NCBI GenBank assembly: GCA_039817415.1
Contig: JBCBVV010000066.1
Coordinates: 1 to 32,540 of the forward strand
Direction of reading: 5' to 3'
Length of the DNA stretch: 32,540 nt
From: JALEFZ01 sp039817415
GTDB lineage: Bacteria > Bacteroidota > Bacteroidia > J057
In this document: one piece after another, positions 8,601-16,648 of the stretch
Layout of the letters: every line of letters starts with the position of its first letter
How positions within the stretch are numbered: the stretch's first letter is position 1
Made by a program: the position numbers and the translations under genes
Notes under the pieces: model-generated
Seen by the model: the letters and a program-made list of their open reading frames with translations, nothing else
Database searches by the model: none
What the model was told of the DNA's origin: nothing

Positions 8601-9582
8601 AAACCAGGTAAGTGATTTGGTTCAAGGCCTCCAGACCGGGGCCAATGACTTTTTGGCTAAGCCCTTCTCCAAAAGCGAGTTTCTGGCGCGTTTACAATCT
8701 CACCTGAGTCTACGCCAGATCAACAAGGCTACCTCTCGCTTTGTGCCTATCGAATTCATCAATACCCTCAAACGAAAGGATATTACAGAACTTCGCTTAG
8801 GCGACTACATGGACCAGGATATGACCCTTATGTTTGCTGACATTCGTAGCTATACGACCTTGGCCGAAGGGATGACACCAGAGGAGAATTTCCGCTTTGT
8901 CAATGCCTATATGCAACGTATGGGCCCCATTATCAGGAGAAATAAAGGGTTTGTCAACCAATATTTTGGTGATGGAATCATGGCCCTTTTCCAGCAGTCT
9001 GCTAGGCATGCGCTTCAAGCGGCCATAGACATGCAAGAAGAAATCAGATCCTACAATGAAATTCGTCTTTCTAAGAATAGGAAATCCATTCGTGTGGGTA
9101 TGGGAATTCATACCGGTCCACTTATCATGGGGATTATTGGCGATGAAAACCGAACAGATACAGCTGTCATAGCCGATACGGTCAATGTTACAGCTAGACT
9201 AGAAGGCCTTACCAAGTACTACCAAACAGCTGTACTGGTAAGTATAGACAGCTACCATCAACTAACCGAATCCCAACAGTCCCAATGCAGATACCTTGGG
9301 GAGGTACAGGTAAAGGGGAGAAAGAAACCCATGGGCATATACGAATGCTTTGCTGCAGACACTCCAGAAGTAGCTAGGCTAAAGGAATCTAATAGAAAAA
9401 CCTTTGAACAGTGCTTGGAGATGTTTACTGCCGGAGATATGAAGGAAGCTTTAAAGGGATTTGATTCCATGCTGCAAAGGGGGGATAGGGTGGCAACTTA
9501 TTTTGTGCAAAAGGCTAGGTATTATGTAGAGAATGGGTTACCAGAAGGTTGGAATGGAGTTGAGGTGATAGATGGGAAATAG
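5629..9582 (+). CDS. TPR sensor hybrid histidine kinase with receiver and class III nucleotide cyclase domains
   Basis: This is a single-chain signalling protein of about 1317 residues from the chosen start. In order it has a signal peptide (1-26), a periplasmic TPR-rich sensor (about 30-570), one membrane helix (about 590-610), a coiled coil (about 610-638), a HisKA domain with phosphoacceptor H649 in NTSHELRTPLNG, and a HATPase with an N-box (NLIGNAIKF), DSGIGI and GTGLGLSI. A receiver follows (about 905-1025), with phosphoacceptor D959 in LLDVMMP and the conserved AKPF lysine, and then a guanylate/adenylate cyclase catalytic domain (about 1060-1230). Both metal-binding aspartates are present (FADIRSYTTL D1071; YFGDGIMALF D1115), plus DTVNVTARLE. 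The substrate-base lysine common in adenylate cyclases before GDG is glutamine (NQYFGDG), so ATP or GTP specificity is uncertain. It presumably couples an envelope signal, through phosphotransfer, to cyclic nucleotide synthesis. The open frame extends upstream to 5560. Confidence 0.93.
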   Translation: MKVCFLPFFYLMLIGLLATNQHLHAQSFLQQKHEIVHSPSTQVERKLQTYQWLTSFYLEPFLHRSTKDSSLSHAKAYLKLAQSSSNTYHQSQAYLLFGQAYFLSGKNELGRTYLQKADSLSQKSAFSDIQLALQLAQGKASLAEGDKESAGKYFQEALENSLAVQDINSLATLYPSLAQSLPSPLDEARTEEYTAYLQKSLDLNSLAHESTKVQLAKASLLLSQHYQEVGDDSLAEVYFQQTYDFLIQVQSPDYQYKCLSLYWQLENLAYDKGLIKLEIKCLEKILAIAPTYNLDQLKASALFNLGLSYESEFSKAIRYLQWSSSFADSIQDYENQALARNNLGNFYSKNEDDDRALAYYLEADSILTAALADTFISTIGRSIVILCYPLLNAGDKFLKKGSTQEAKEKYFRAWGMTKKWGGSYDKAYVLGSVVRFFQKVGPQDSARYYQDWQEEILNSIPTDQVAPGRELFIRQNIANVKLKNGDPSYAIQKYLPLFLSFSKGGNKYSGVIKDGSYLLYQAFRSAGKNEKALEMLELYQELSDSLSNAANQQATIRFDFEQKALLDSLENVQERIELKEEYDQQVQVRNYGIMGLILLVVGGLFWYRYRREQQRAETQAAELAAAEQLNQRLQQVDKLKDQFLANTSHELRTPLNGIIGISEGLLGQEVSHEELQQNLSMVVSSGKRLASLVNDLLDFSRIKHADLTLRQRPTDLFSLVDVVLQVSITMAQGKNLRLINKVSKELPAASADEDRLSQVLYNLIGNAIKFTEEGEVSVYAGKDEIKELGIKGEHGKLLVAIQDSGIGIAADKLDEIFEEFTQADGSIQREYAGTGLGLSISRQLIEEHGGNMWAQSTLGKGSIFLFTLPITNELVEATPYQAKLTPLVIHAEKEVDLAPQRNSADQVHLLIVDDEPINHQVLKNHLRNTPFHLHSAMNGQEALDLLQQQDQRMDLILLDVMMPRMSGYEVAKKIREQFLPSELPIILITAKNQVSDLVQGLQTGANDFLAKPFSKSEFLARLQSHLSLRQINKATSRFVPIEFINTLKRKDITELRLGDYMDQDMTLMFADIRSYTTLAEGMTPEENFRFVNAYMQRMGPIIRRNKGFVNQYFGDGIMALFQQSARHALQAAIDMQEEIRSYNEIRLSKNRKSIRVGMGIHTGPLIMGIIGDENRTDTAVIADTVNVTARLEGLTKYYQTAVLVSIDSYHQLTESQQSQCRYLGEVQVKGRKKPMGIYECFAADTPEVARLKESNRKTFEQCLEMFTAGDMKEALKGFDSMLQRGDRVATYFVQKARYYVENGLPEGWNGVEVIDGK

Positions 9583-9632
9583 TCAATTGATATTTTTTTC
9601 ATTATTTACAGCAAGCACAACAATCAACACAT

Positions 9633-10106
9633 ATGAAAACTAGTAACATTTTTTTCGGGGCCATCCTATTGCTAATGTTGGGAATTGAACTCTTGGGATG
9701 TAGGATAGATGGCAGCAGGGATGTATACCAAGTTCGCGCGATCAGACAAATCTCAAACGAAACCGATTACCAAGTAAGCATCCAGGTGTTTGGTAGCATA
9801 GATACGTTTTCCTACACTATTTCACCTCAATCCATCCTAACAATTGAAGGATTTTGTTATGAATCGAATGGTGAGGAGGAGTGTTTCATGGATTGGAATC
9901 AGCTCGCATTCGGGCAAATCGTCTTTGATGGAGAAAAAATACAACGCTTCGAACTCACCGATCCGGATATTTTCTTTTCTCAAAGAGCCATAAATAGTTC
10001 GGTTTTTAATAGGCTAAGCTATACCCTAGTAGAAGATAGTCCTGACCTACGGGTTTATCAATACAACATCACAGAGACTGATTATTTTGTAGCTGAAAAA
10101 TTATAG
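9633..10106 (+). CDS. Small hypothetical lipoprotein
   Basis: This 157-residue protein has a lipoprotein signal: a hydrophobic segment at about 8-21 and the lipobox LLGC with Cys near residue 23. It should be processed by signal peptidase II and tethered in the envelope. The mature part is beta-rich in appearance, with two further cysteines close together (FCYESNGEEECFMDW) that could form a disulfide, and repeated YQV/YQY segments. I recognise no domain. It starts 50 bases after the kinase-cyclase gene on the same strand and may be co-transcribed with it, but nothing ties it functionally to the signalling protein. It ends 6 bases before the convergent gene at 10113. Confidence 0.7.
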   Translation: MKTSNIFFGAILLLMLGIELLGCRIDGSRDVYQVRAIRQISNETDYQVSIQVFGSIDTFSYTISPQSILTIEGFCYESNGEEECFMDWNQLAFGQIVFDGEKIQRFELTDPDIFFSQRAINSSVFNRLSYTLVEDSPDLRVYQYNITETDYFVAEKL

Positions 10107-10112
10107 GTATGG

Positions 10113-10676
10113 TTAGCATTTTCTGACTGTAACTTTTTTTGCTGCCGTGTAAAGGTCCATAGTTTTCTGAAAGGCCTCATCAGCCGCGTTCATCTCCTTT
10201 GTCAGAGAGTGTCCAAGGTCTTCCGCAATAGGATAAAGTCCTTTCCTTAATGCTTTTTTTATGGATTTCGTCTTTTTTTTGATGGCTGCTAAAACTTGTT
10301 TCTCTCTTTGCACTGATGCAATCATCTCCTGAGCATATCGATTTATATCTAGTGAAGCCTCAGCAATGCACGAACTATTGGGATTATTATCCTCTAATTT
10401 GATGATGGTAATGGCTAATTTTTCAATTTCTGATAAATAGAATTTGTTTAAACTATGTTTACTCTTGAACTCTCTCGCTCGTCGCAAAATAGTTTCAATA
10501 TCATCCTTTACTTGATGATTCTGATGACTGTCCAAATACGGCCAAAATGATCCCTCGGTAAGCACATGGTTTGATGGCGGTTGGATGTTTACCTGAAGAT
10601 CGAAACCTCCTACATATTGACTTGTCATTAATACGTAGAAACTGAATGTAATGGGGAAAAGCTTATTTGCTAACAT
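10113..10676 (-). CDS. Hypothetical exported helical protein
   Basis: This 187-residue protein of unknown function has a hydrophobic N-terminus (about 4-18) that could be a weak signal peptide or anchor. Most of the rest is predicted helical and rich in Lys/Glu: DDIETILRRAREF, KFYLSEIEKLAITIIKLE, and a basic run KKKTKSIKKALRKG near 140-153. It ends in a single Cys. It is convergent with the lipoprotein gene at 9633, leaving only 6 bases, so their transcripts may overlap at the 3' ends. No family is recognised. Its coding nature is supported by length and by the absence of a longer competing frame, not by homology. Confidence 0.55.
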   Translation of the reverse strand: MLANKLFPITFSFYVLMTSQYVGGFDLQVNIQPPSNHVLTEGSFWPYLDSHQNHQVKDDIETILRRAREFKSKHSLNKFYLSEIEKLAITIIKLEDNNPNSSCIAEASLDINRYAQEMIASVQREKQVLAAIKKKTKSIKKALRKGLYPIAEDLGHSLTKEMNAADEAFQKTMDLYTAAKKVTVRKC

Positions 10677-11007
10677 AATTTCCTCAGAATGTAATGAAAT
10701 CAGGATTGATCATAATAATAAATAGATTCCACCCCATTATTCAATTGAATTATTCAACGATCTGTAATAATGATAAATTATCATGTACGCATGAATCACT
10801 ACCACACTTTTGAGCATGTTCAACTCTGTTGGTATTTCAATTAAATCCCATTTCTACAACAGCTTTGAAGCGAGGGCCAAAGACTTACCCTACTAATACA
10901 TTAAAATCGCGTAATTGTAGGGGTACAATCATCTATTAAAGTCCATTCAATAGGTAATAAGCCAGCTCACACGTAAATTTCTATTCTTACTACTTAACAA
11001 CACAAAA
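10677..11007. other. Gene-free divergent promoter region with palindromes
   Basis: This 331-base gap lies between divergent genes at 10676 (minus) and 11008 (plus), so it should contain both promoters. It contains three short palindromes in a row: a 12-bp palindrome at 10739-10750, a 15-base palindrome with a central A at 10770-10784, and a small stem at 10781-10794 (5 bp, loop 4). An imperfect inverted repeat spans 10886-10925. I see no convincing Bacteroidota -33/-7 promoter pair and no coding sequence. Confidence 0.5.
10739..10784. promoter_or_regulatory. Pair of AT-rich palindromes, candidate operators
   Basis: ATTCAATTGAAT (10739-10750) is a perfect palindrome. ATGATAA-A-TTATCAT (10770-10784) is a second one, with arms of 7. 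They are centred about 32 bases apart, roughly three helical turns, upstream of the secreted beta-helix gene and the opposing hypothetical gene. The spacing and symmetry suggest dimeric regulator sites, but AT-rich palindromes arise easily by chance. Confidence 0.3.
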
Positions 11008-13911
11008 ATGGGCAGAACAGTAATCCTTACCAAAATACTTAGGACTTTGTGGTTAGTCCCCTTCCTTTTTGGATTAAACATCCTTGTAGCCCAAAGCTCC
11101 AGCTCGCTTGCATTTTTGGATGGTGGTAAGCTCAGTTATACGCCTTTTGCCATGGAAGGCCAATCCAATGCAGTCAATAAAATCCCCGATTTCTCTTACG
11201 CAGGCTACATGAAAGGAGGGGTTCCACTTCCAGAAGTTCCTGTTCAAATTACCCTAGAAGCCCAAGAAGGCGACAATCGAGCGTCCATCCAAGCTGCCAT
11301 TGATTATGTAGAATCTTTACCAATCAATGCACAGGGTATTAGAGGGGCTGTTTTACTTAGAAAGGGTATTTACGAAGTGAATGGAATCCTCAGAATAGAA
11401 GAAAGCGGTGTGGTCCTTCGGGGGGAGGGACAAGGCGATAATGGGACGGTTCTCTATGCAACCTATGCACAAAACCATGATTTTCTAAGAATTCAAGGTA
11501 GGAGTTCAGGTATTCAGGAGGATGTGGAAACTACCACCCCCATTTCCAGCGCCTTTGTTCCAGTGGGTAGTGATCAATTAGTCGTAGAAAGATCTACCTC
11601 CTTTCAAGTTGGAGACTTCATTTCAATCAAACGAACACCCAATCAATTGTGGATTGACACCTTGCAAATGGCACAATATGGATGGACAGCTGCTTCTTAC
11701 GCCATCCAACATGAAAGAGTTATCAAAGCCATTGAGGGCGATACATTGACTATTGATATTCCCATGGTGGATGTTATAGATAGCTTGTATGGAGGTGGAA
11801 CCATATCCCAAGCTTTGGTAACTGGAAGAATTAGCCAATGTGGTGTTGAACACCTAAGAATAAAGTCTATATACGCCAGTAATGCTGACGAGGATCATGT
11901 CTGGAAAGCAGTCAGGCTACGAAGGTGTACTGACTCTTGGGTGAAGGGGGTAACTGCGCAGTATTGTGGATATGCCTGTGTAAGTATCGAAAATGAATCG
12001 AATTTCAATACGATCCAGGACTGTGCTATGATCGATCAGAAATCACAAGTTACAGGGGGAAGAAGGTATTCATTTAATATTTCTGATGGCTTAGGGAATC
12101 TTTTTCAGCGCTGTTATACCTCAGAGGGTCGTCATGATTTTGTTACCTCTTCTCGTGTCACCGGCCCTAATGTATTTTTAGATTGTTTGGCTGAAAACAC
12201 TACCAACGATATTGGGCCCCATCATCGTTGGACAACAGGAACACTATTTGACAACATTATGGGGGGAGTTATCCGGGTGCAAAATAGAGGAGCCTCAGGT
12301 TCAGGACATGGCTGGGCTGGGGCACAAACCATGTTTTGGAATTGCATCGGAACGACGATCAAAGTCGAAAGTGCCCTAGGAAGTCTTAATTGGGGGATTG
12401 GTTGTGAAGGAACGGATCAACAAGGCAATGGTTTTTGGGAAAACTGGAACCAACAGATTTTACCCAGAAGCCTATATCTTCAACAATTGGAAGACAGGCT
12501 AGGACCACAAGCGGTTAAAAACGTCGCCCTGCCCGAACAGCTCAATGGCAGTATTTATCCGATGCTAAGGCGGTGGGCAGGCGAAAGTGATTTGTCCCAC
12601 CCTCAGGATAAATTTTCCAAAAGGATCAAAGTGATAGAAGACGTTCATGTAACAGCAGGTTCTTCTCAAAATGATAACTTTGGAGAAGAAGCGACCCTGA
12701 GTAGCAATACTTCCACTAACACAAATGCCACCTCTGAGATTTACTTAAAATTTGATGTATCTACCATCAATACTGTTTTTGATAAAGCCCTACTACGGTT
12801 GAAAGTAGCCCAAAACAGTGGTATTCCCAATCAGGAAGTTATATATATCGAGGATGATAGCTGGTCTGAAAGCAGCCTGACATGGAGCAATAAAAAGTCC
12901 GAATCCAGTAGTCTAGGTGAGTTTACTTCTCGAACCACAGACTTTTGGGTGGAGTTTGACCTCAGTCAACAGATTCTCTCCGAGGTAGACCAAGACGGAA
13001 TATTGAGCTTAAAGATCAAATCAAAGGGAAATAATCAGTTAGTCAAATTTTATTCATCAGAAGATACCGATTCAAGTAATTGGCCAGAAATTGCCATTGT
13101 ACCTCGTCTTGAAAAGACTGAGTTCACTCCTATCGCAGATACCTATGTGCAGACAGGGATATATTCAAATGATAATTTTGGCTCAGCTAAACACCTTGCT
13201 GTTCAAGCCTCCGATTCACCTGGGGAGGAACAAATTAGCTTCCTAAAATTTGATTTACGTGGACTCAATTTGGACATCTCACGAGCCACCTTAAGACTTA
13301 AAGTAGATAGTCAACAAGCACATCCCTATTTGAGTTTGTGGTTTATTCAAGACAATTCTTGGGCAGAGAATCGTGTCACTTGGAACAACCAACCTCTGCC
13401 ATCGGATAGTTTGAGTCTGCGCTTAACTCCTGGCAAAGGCAATTATCTTGAATGGGATATTACTCAAGAATTGAATCGATTGAGTGAGGATTCCATGTTA
13501 AGCTTTATGCTCAAAACTACTGATCTAAATACCTTTTCAAACTTTTTCTCCAAGGAAAGCGATAGCCTTGCCAACTCCCCCCAACTGCTAATTGAAAATA
13601 TATCCACCCTACCATTACTGGCAGATAGTATAGACCCAATGGAGGAGCCGCCACTTCGCCTTTCTTGTTTCCCCAATCCCTTTAATGAATTCTGTACGAT
13701 AGAGTTTGATCTTCCTCATACTGGCTGGGTAAAAATCGAAGTATTTGACAATCAATCTCGAAAGCTTATCACCCTCAAGGAAGAGTCCTTCATTCAAGGA
13801 AAACATAGCCTTGTATGGGAAAACAATCAAAGTTTTTTACCTGGACTATACTTTATCAGGCTGTCTAGTGAACAAGGCAGTAGGGTGAAAAAGGTAATTC
13901 TCACCCATTGA
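11008..13911 (+). CDS. Secreted beta-helix (pectin-lyase-like) protein with two DNRLRE modules and T9SS tail
   Basis: This 967-residue exported protein has a signal peptide ending near AQ at residues 28-29. It then has a right-handed parallel beta-helix of the pectate-lyase superfamily (about 70-500). It opens with GDNRASIQAAIDYVESL, typical of the Pectate_lyase_3 entry segment, and has a conserved-looking core with GGRRYSFNISDG, EGRHDFVT and GPHHRWTTG. Two DNRLRE modules follow (about 540-700 and 706-870), each with the DxxV/DTYV, NFG, LKFD and W(A/S)E/TW signature; some members of this fold are classed as CBM96. A type A T9SS C-terminal domain starts at about 883 with CFPNPFNEF and ends in KKVILTH. 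With a GH88 and uronate genes next door, a secreted lyase or binding protein for a uronic-acid polymer is the likeliest role. Catalysis is not proven by motif. Confidence 0.85.
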   Translation: MGRTVILTKILRTLWLVPFLFGLNILVAQSSSSLAFLDGGKLSYTPFAMEGQSNAVNKIPDFSYAGYMKGGVPLPEVPVQITLEAQEGDNRASIQAAIDYVESLPINAQGIRGAVLLRKGIYEVNGILRIEESGVVLRGEGQGDNGTVLYATYAQNHDFLRIQGRSSGIQEDVETTTPISSAFVPVGSDQLVVERSTSFQVGDFISIKRTPNQLWIDTLQMAQYGWTAASYAIQHERVIKAIEGDTLTIDIPMVDVIDSLYGGGTISQALVTGRISQCGVEHLRIKSIYASNADEDHVWKAVRLRRCTDSWVKGVTAQYCGYACVSIENESNFNTIQDCAMIDQKSQVTGGRRYSFNISDGLGNLFQRCYTSEGRHDFVTSSRVTGPNVFLDCLAENTTNDIGPHHRWTTGTLFDNIMGGVIRVQNRGASGSGHGWAGAQTMFWNCIGTTIKVESALGSLNWGIGCEGTDQQGNGFWENWNQQILPRSLYLQQLEDRLGPQAVKNVALPEQLNGSIYPMLRRWAGESDLSHPQDKFSKRIKVIEDVHVTAGSSQNDNFGEEATLSSNTSTNTNATSEIYLKFDVSTINTVFDKALLRLKVAQNSGIPNQEVIYIEDDSWSESSLTWSNKKSESSSLGEFTSRTTDFWVEFDLSQQILSEVDQDGILSLKIKSKGNNQLVKFYSSEDTDSSNWPEIAIVPRLEKTEFTPIADTYVQTGIYSNDNFGSAKHLAVQASDSPGEEQISFLKFDLRGLNLDISRATLRLKVDSQQAHPYLSLWFIQDNSWAENRVTWNNQPLPSDSLSLRLTPGKGNYLEWDITQELNRLSEDSMLSFMLKTTDLNTFSNFFSKESDSLANSPQLLIENISTLPLLADSIDPMEEPPLRLSCFPNPFNEFCTIEFDLPHTGWVKIEVFDNQSRKLITLKEESFIQGKHSLVWENNQSFLPGLYFIRLSSEQGSRVKKVILTH

Positions 13912-13915
13912 TTAG

Positions 13916-13989
13916 ATAGGCAAATGGATACAAAACAGTAAGCAAGACTTTTAGCTACATTTGATTCAGTTTGGTATCCATTTGCCTAT
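13916..13989. repeat. 16-bp perfect inverted repeat with long loop between convergent genes
   Basis: 13916-13931 and 13974-13989 are exact reverse complements. The pairing extends four more bases inward after one mismatch. The loop is about 42 bases. It begins 5 bases after the beta-helix gene stop and faces the convergent GH88 gene. There is no T-run, so it is not a classical terminator. It may stall or stabilise the 3' end of either transcript. Confidence 0.65.
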
Positions 13990-14136
13990 TATTAATAATT
14001 CTGTAAAAGGGGCTGCTCATCCTGTCAAGGCAACTCTTCTAGCTACATCTTATTTGATGGTTCAACCGTCTAAAGTTGTAATAGGCTACAGAAAGGCCTT
14101 ACCCCTTGAAAAGCACAGCCTAGTTAGTCCACAGGA

Positions 14137-15354
14137 CTAGAATAAGGCTAGACTTGGTTCTATCTTTTTTCCCAAATTGACCCTCCGTATCAAAGCTTCC
14201 ACGAAATAGTAATCCGCATAGATAATGGGAACGTCTACCTCTGAATCTCCGGGAATACTTCCTACACTATGATCCAACAGAAAGGGAGGAGTCTGTGCGA
14301 TAAATTCTTTACCCGTTAGTGTTTTTAGGGTCAAATCTACACGAGGTAACATGTGATGGTGACAGCCAGGATCTAATTCACAAAGAATCAGCATACCACA
14401 AGCAGCAATGGAAGCTGCGGATGCATCTACCGGCTCATGGGGTATCTTTTCTGCGTTGAAATCCCAATACGGAACACCGTGGCTAGGCATATTGGGGTGA
14501 TCGTACATGAAATTTGCTATATCAATAGCTTTTTGGTGAAAACGCTTGTCGCCTGTTTCTCGGTATGCCATAGCAAATCCATAGAGTCCCCATGCTTGCC
14601 CTCTTGACCAAGAGGACTCATGACTTTGTCCTTGATGTGTATGACGATTACGAATTTGCCCTGTTAAGGTATCGTAATCAATGACATGAAAGGTACTATG
14701 ATCTGGCCGCACATGGTTCTGAAGGGTAGTCAAGGCGTGCTGATAAGCTATTTCGTAATAGATAGAATCTCCACTCAGACGAGTCGCCTCAAATAGCATT
14801 TCAAGATTCATCATATTGTCAATGATGACTGGAAACTCCCATGTTTCTTTGTTAAAGTCCCATGATCGAATACAACCTACCGTAGGATTGTATCGACGTA
14901 CAAGTGTCTTAGAGGCTTGGAGAATTACATCCTTGAATGCTTTTTCTTGGGTATTTTTGTAAGCGTGGCCAAAGCTATTGTATACCTTGAAGCCTAGGTC
15001 GTGTGTGTGTGTATCAAACTTTTCTTTTTCAATGAATTGGGTCCATTCCATGGCTGCCTCCTTAAATCGGAGGTCCTGGCTCACTGAATATAACAACCAT
15101 AGCTCTCCTGGATAAAAGCCACTTGTCCAGGACCTTGAATTCGTTCCATGTAAACTACCATCTTTGTGGGCAGATCTAGGGATAGTCATTGAGTCTGGGG
15201 CCAGCTCGGAAAGATGAGCCAGTGCGACCTGACTAATACCCTGTAAGTGATTTTTATAAAACCTTGTTGACGCTTCTCTTTCTCCAAGTTGGAAATCGGA
15301 ACAACCAACTATAACAGCAAGTATTGCCAGAAGTAAAAAACTAAGTACTTTCAT
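14137..15354 (-). CDS. GH88 unsaturated glucuronyl hydrolase, lipoprotein
   Basis: This 405-residue (alpha/alpha)6-barrel enzyme of glycoside hydrolase family 88 hydrates the 4,5-double bond of non-reducing unsaturated uronic acids left by polysaccharide lyases, releasing them from oligosaccharides. The two aspartates essential in Bacillus UGL (D88, D149) correspond to D119 in HTHDLGFKVYNSFG and D179 in IIDNMMNLEMLFEA, with matching spacing. SRGQAWGLYGFAMAY (250-264) and DASAAS (310-315) are further family motifs. Length fits the family. A lipobox VGC with Cys18 indicates a lipid-anchored periplasmic protein. It is divergent from uxuA with a 96-base shared promoter region. Its neighbours support a uronic-acid polymer as substrate, but the polymer itself is not identifiable. 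Confidence 0.93.
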   Translation of the reverse strand: MKVLSFLLLAILAVIVGCSDFQLGEREASTRFYKNHLQGISQVALAHLSELAPDSMTIPRSAHKDGSLHGTNSRSWTSGFYPGELWLLYSVSQDLRFKEAAMEWTQFIEKEKFDTHTHDLGFKVYNSFGHAYKNTQEKAFKDVILQASKTLVRRYNPTVGCIRSWDFNKETWEFPVIIDNMMNLEMLFEATRLSGDSIYYEIAYQHALTTLQNHVRPDHSTFHVIDYDTLTGQIRNRHTHQGQSHESSWSRGQAWGLYGFAMAYRETGDKRFHQKAIDIANFMYDHPNMPSHGVPYWDFNAEKIPHEPVDASAASIAACGMLILCELDPGCHHHMLPRVDLTLKTLTGKEFIAQTPPFLLDHSVGSIPGDSEVDVPIIYADYYFVEALIRRVNLGKKIEPSLALF

Positions 15355-15404
15355 GTATCAAAGGTCTTTATGCTATAACCTAAGAAAAAACTTTGGGCTA
15401 TAAT

Positions 15405-15423
15405 AGCTTATCATTTCTAAGCT
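15405..15423. promoter_or_regulatory. Inverted repeat in the GH88/uxuA divergent promoter
   Basis: AGCTTA (15405-15410) and TAAGCT (15418-15423) form an inverted repeat separated by 7 bases, in the 96-base region between the divergent GH88 and uxuA genes. A direct repeat GCTATAA occurs just upstream at 15372-15378 and 15397-15403. The position would suit a uronate-responsive regulator controlling both genes. No regulator gene lies nearby, so this is a weak candidate. Confidence 0.3.
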
Positions 15424-15450
15424 CATCTGGAATAAATAACATCACTTATT

Positions 15451-16626
15451 ATGATAAAATCCTGGCGTTGGTATGGTGAAAAAGACCCTATTCATCTGGA
15501 AGATGTACGTCAAACATCTGCAACCGGCATCGTATCGGCCTTGCATGGATGGCCAAATGGAGAAACCTGGCCACTGGAAGAAATTAAGAGGTATCGAGAT
15601 CATATCGCCTCGACAAAAGGCCTGAATTGGAATGTGATCGAAAGTATCCCTGTTGTGGAATCCATTAAACAAGGAAAAAACGATCGAGACGAATGGATTG
15701 AGAAATACCAAGCAAGCCTCAAACATGTAGGAGAGGCAGGGATAAACGTTATTTGTTACAACTTCATGCCCGTCTTAGATTGGACGAGGACGCATCTTCA
15801 ATGGCCCTTACCCCAGGGTGGATATGCCCTCTATTACCTAAAAAAGGCGCTCATTGCTTTTGACGTATTTTTGTTAAAGAGGAATGGAGCTTCCGATTCT
15901 TACGGAGAAGAGGAAATCATAGCGGCCGAAGAATGGCTACACCAGCAAAGCGAACAAGAAATAGATCAACTTGTTCAAACGCTCATCGCAGGACTACCTG
16001 GATCTGAGCTGGGTTTTGACCTTAACTCATTCAAACGTGAAATAGCACCTTATGAGGAGATTTCGATAGACATGTACCGATCCAACCTTTCTTATTTTTT
16101 GGATGCCATTTTACCCATTGCTGAAGAAGCAGGAGTAAGCATGGCCATCCATCCAGATGATCCGCCCTTTTCGATTCTTGGTTTACCACGTATCATTTCC
16201 ACTCAGGAAGACCTTCGATACTTGTTTGATAGACATCCATCCCCATCAAATGGTCTTACTTTTTGCACAGGATCCTTAGGAGCCAGATCAGACAATGACA
16301 TTCAAGCTTTATGGGATGAATTTGCCAGCAGAGTAGCTTTTTTGCATTTGAGGAATGTATCTGTCAATGAAGCAGGAGATTTTTGGGAGGATGATCACCT
16401 TGGCGGAAGAGCGGAGATGGGCATGTTGATCGATGCCATTTTAGCGGAGGAAAGAAAAAGAGGACAAGAGATTCCTATGCGTCCAGATCATGGCCATCAC
16501 TTGTTAGATGACCTGAAAAGGACAACCAACCCAGGATATTCGCTCATTGGGCGGTTGAAAGGGCTAGCCCAACTCGAAGGAGTAGAGACAGCCATAAAAT
16601 CTCTCCGAGAACATTACAATTTGTAA
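15451..16626 (+). CDS. uxuA: Mannonate dehydratase
   Basis: This 391-residue enzyme dehydrates D-mannonate to 2-keto-3-deoxy-D-gluconate (EC 4.2.1.8) in the cytoplasmic glucuronate pathway. The whole length matches UxuA: the opening WRWYGEKDPIHLEDVRQTSA, GIVSALHGWPNGETWP (about 27-42), GINVICYNFMPVLDWTRT (about 98-115), HPDDPP (234-239), FCTGSLG (271-277) and RPDHGHHLLDD (344-354). These carry the His, Asp and Cys residues that bind the divalent metal in this TIM-barrel family. It is followed after 22 bases by the hexuronate reductase gene, forming a two-gene operon divergent from the GH88 gene. Start choice is supported by the conserved first residues. Confidence 0.96.
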   Translation: MIKSWRWYGEKDPIHLEDVRQTSATGIVSALHGWPNGETWPLEEIKRYRDHIASTKGLNWNVIESIPVVESIKQGKNDRDEWIEKYQASLKHVGEAGINVICYNFMPVLDWTRTHLQWPLPQGGYALYYLKKALIAFDVFLLKRNGASDSYGEEEIIAAEEWLHQQSEQEIDQLVQTLIAGLPGSELGFDLNSFKREIAPYEEISIDMYRSNLSYFLDAILPIAEEAGVSMAIHPDDPPFSILGLPRIISTQEDLRYLFDRHPSPSNGLTFCTGSLGARSDNDIQALWDEFASRVAFLHLRNVSVNEAGDFWEDDHLGGRAEMGMLIDAILAEERKRGQEIPMRPDHGHHLLDDLKRTTNPGYSLIGRLKGLAQLEGVETAIKSLREHYNL

Positions 16627-16648
16627 CGGTCATTAGCCAACATTACAC

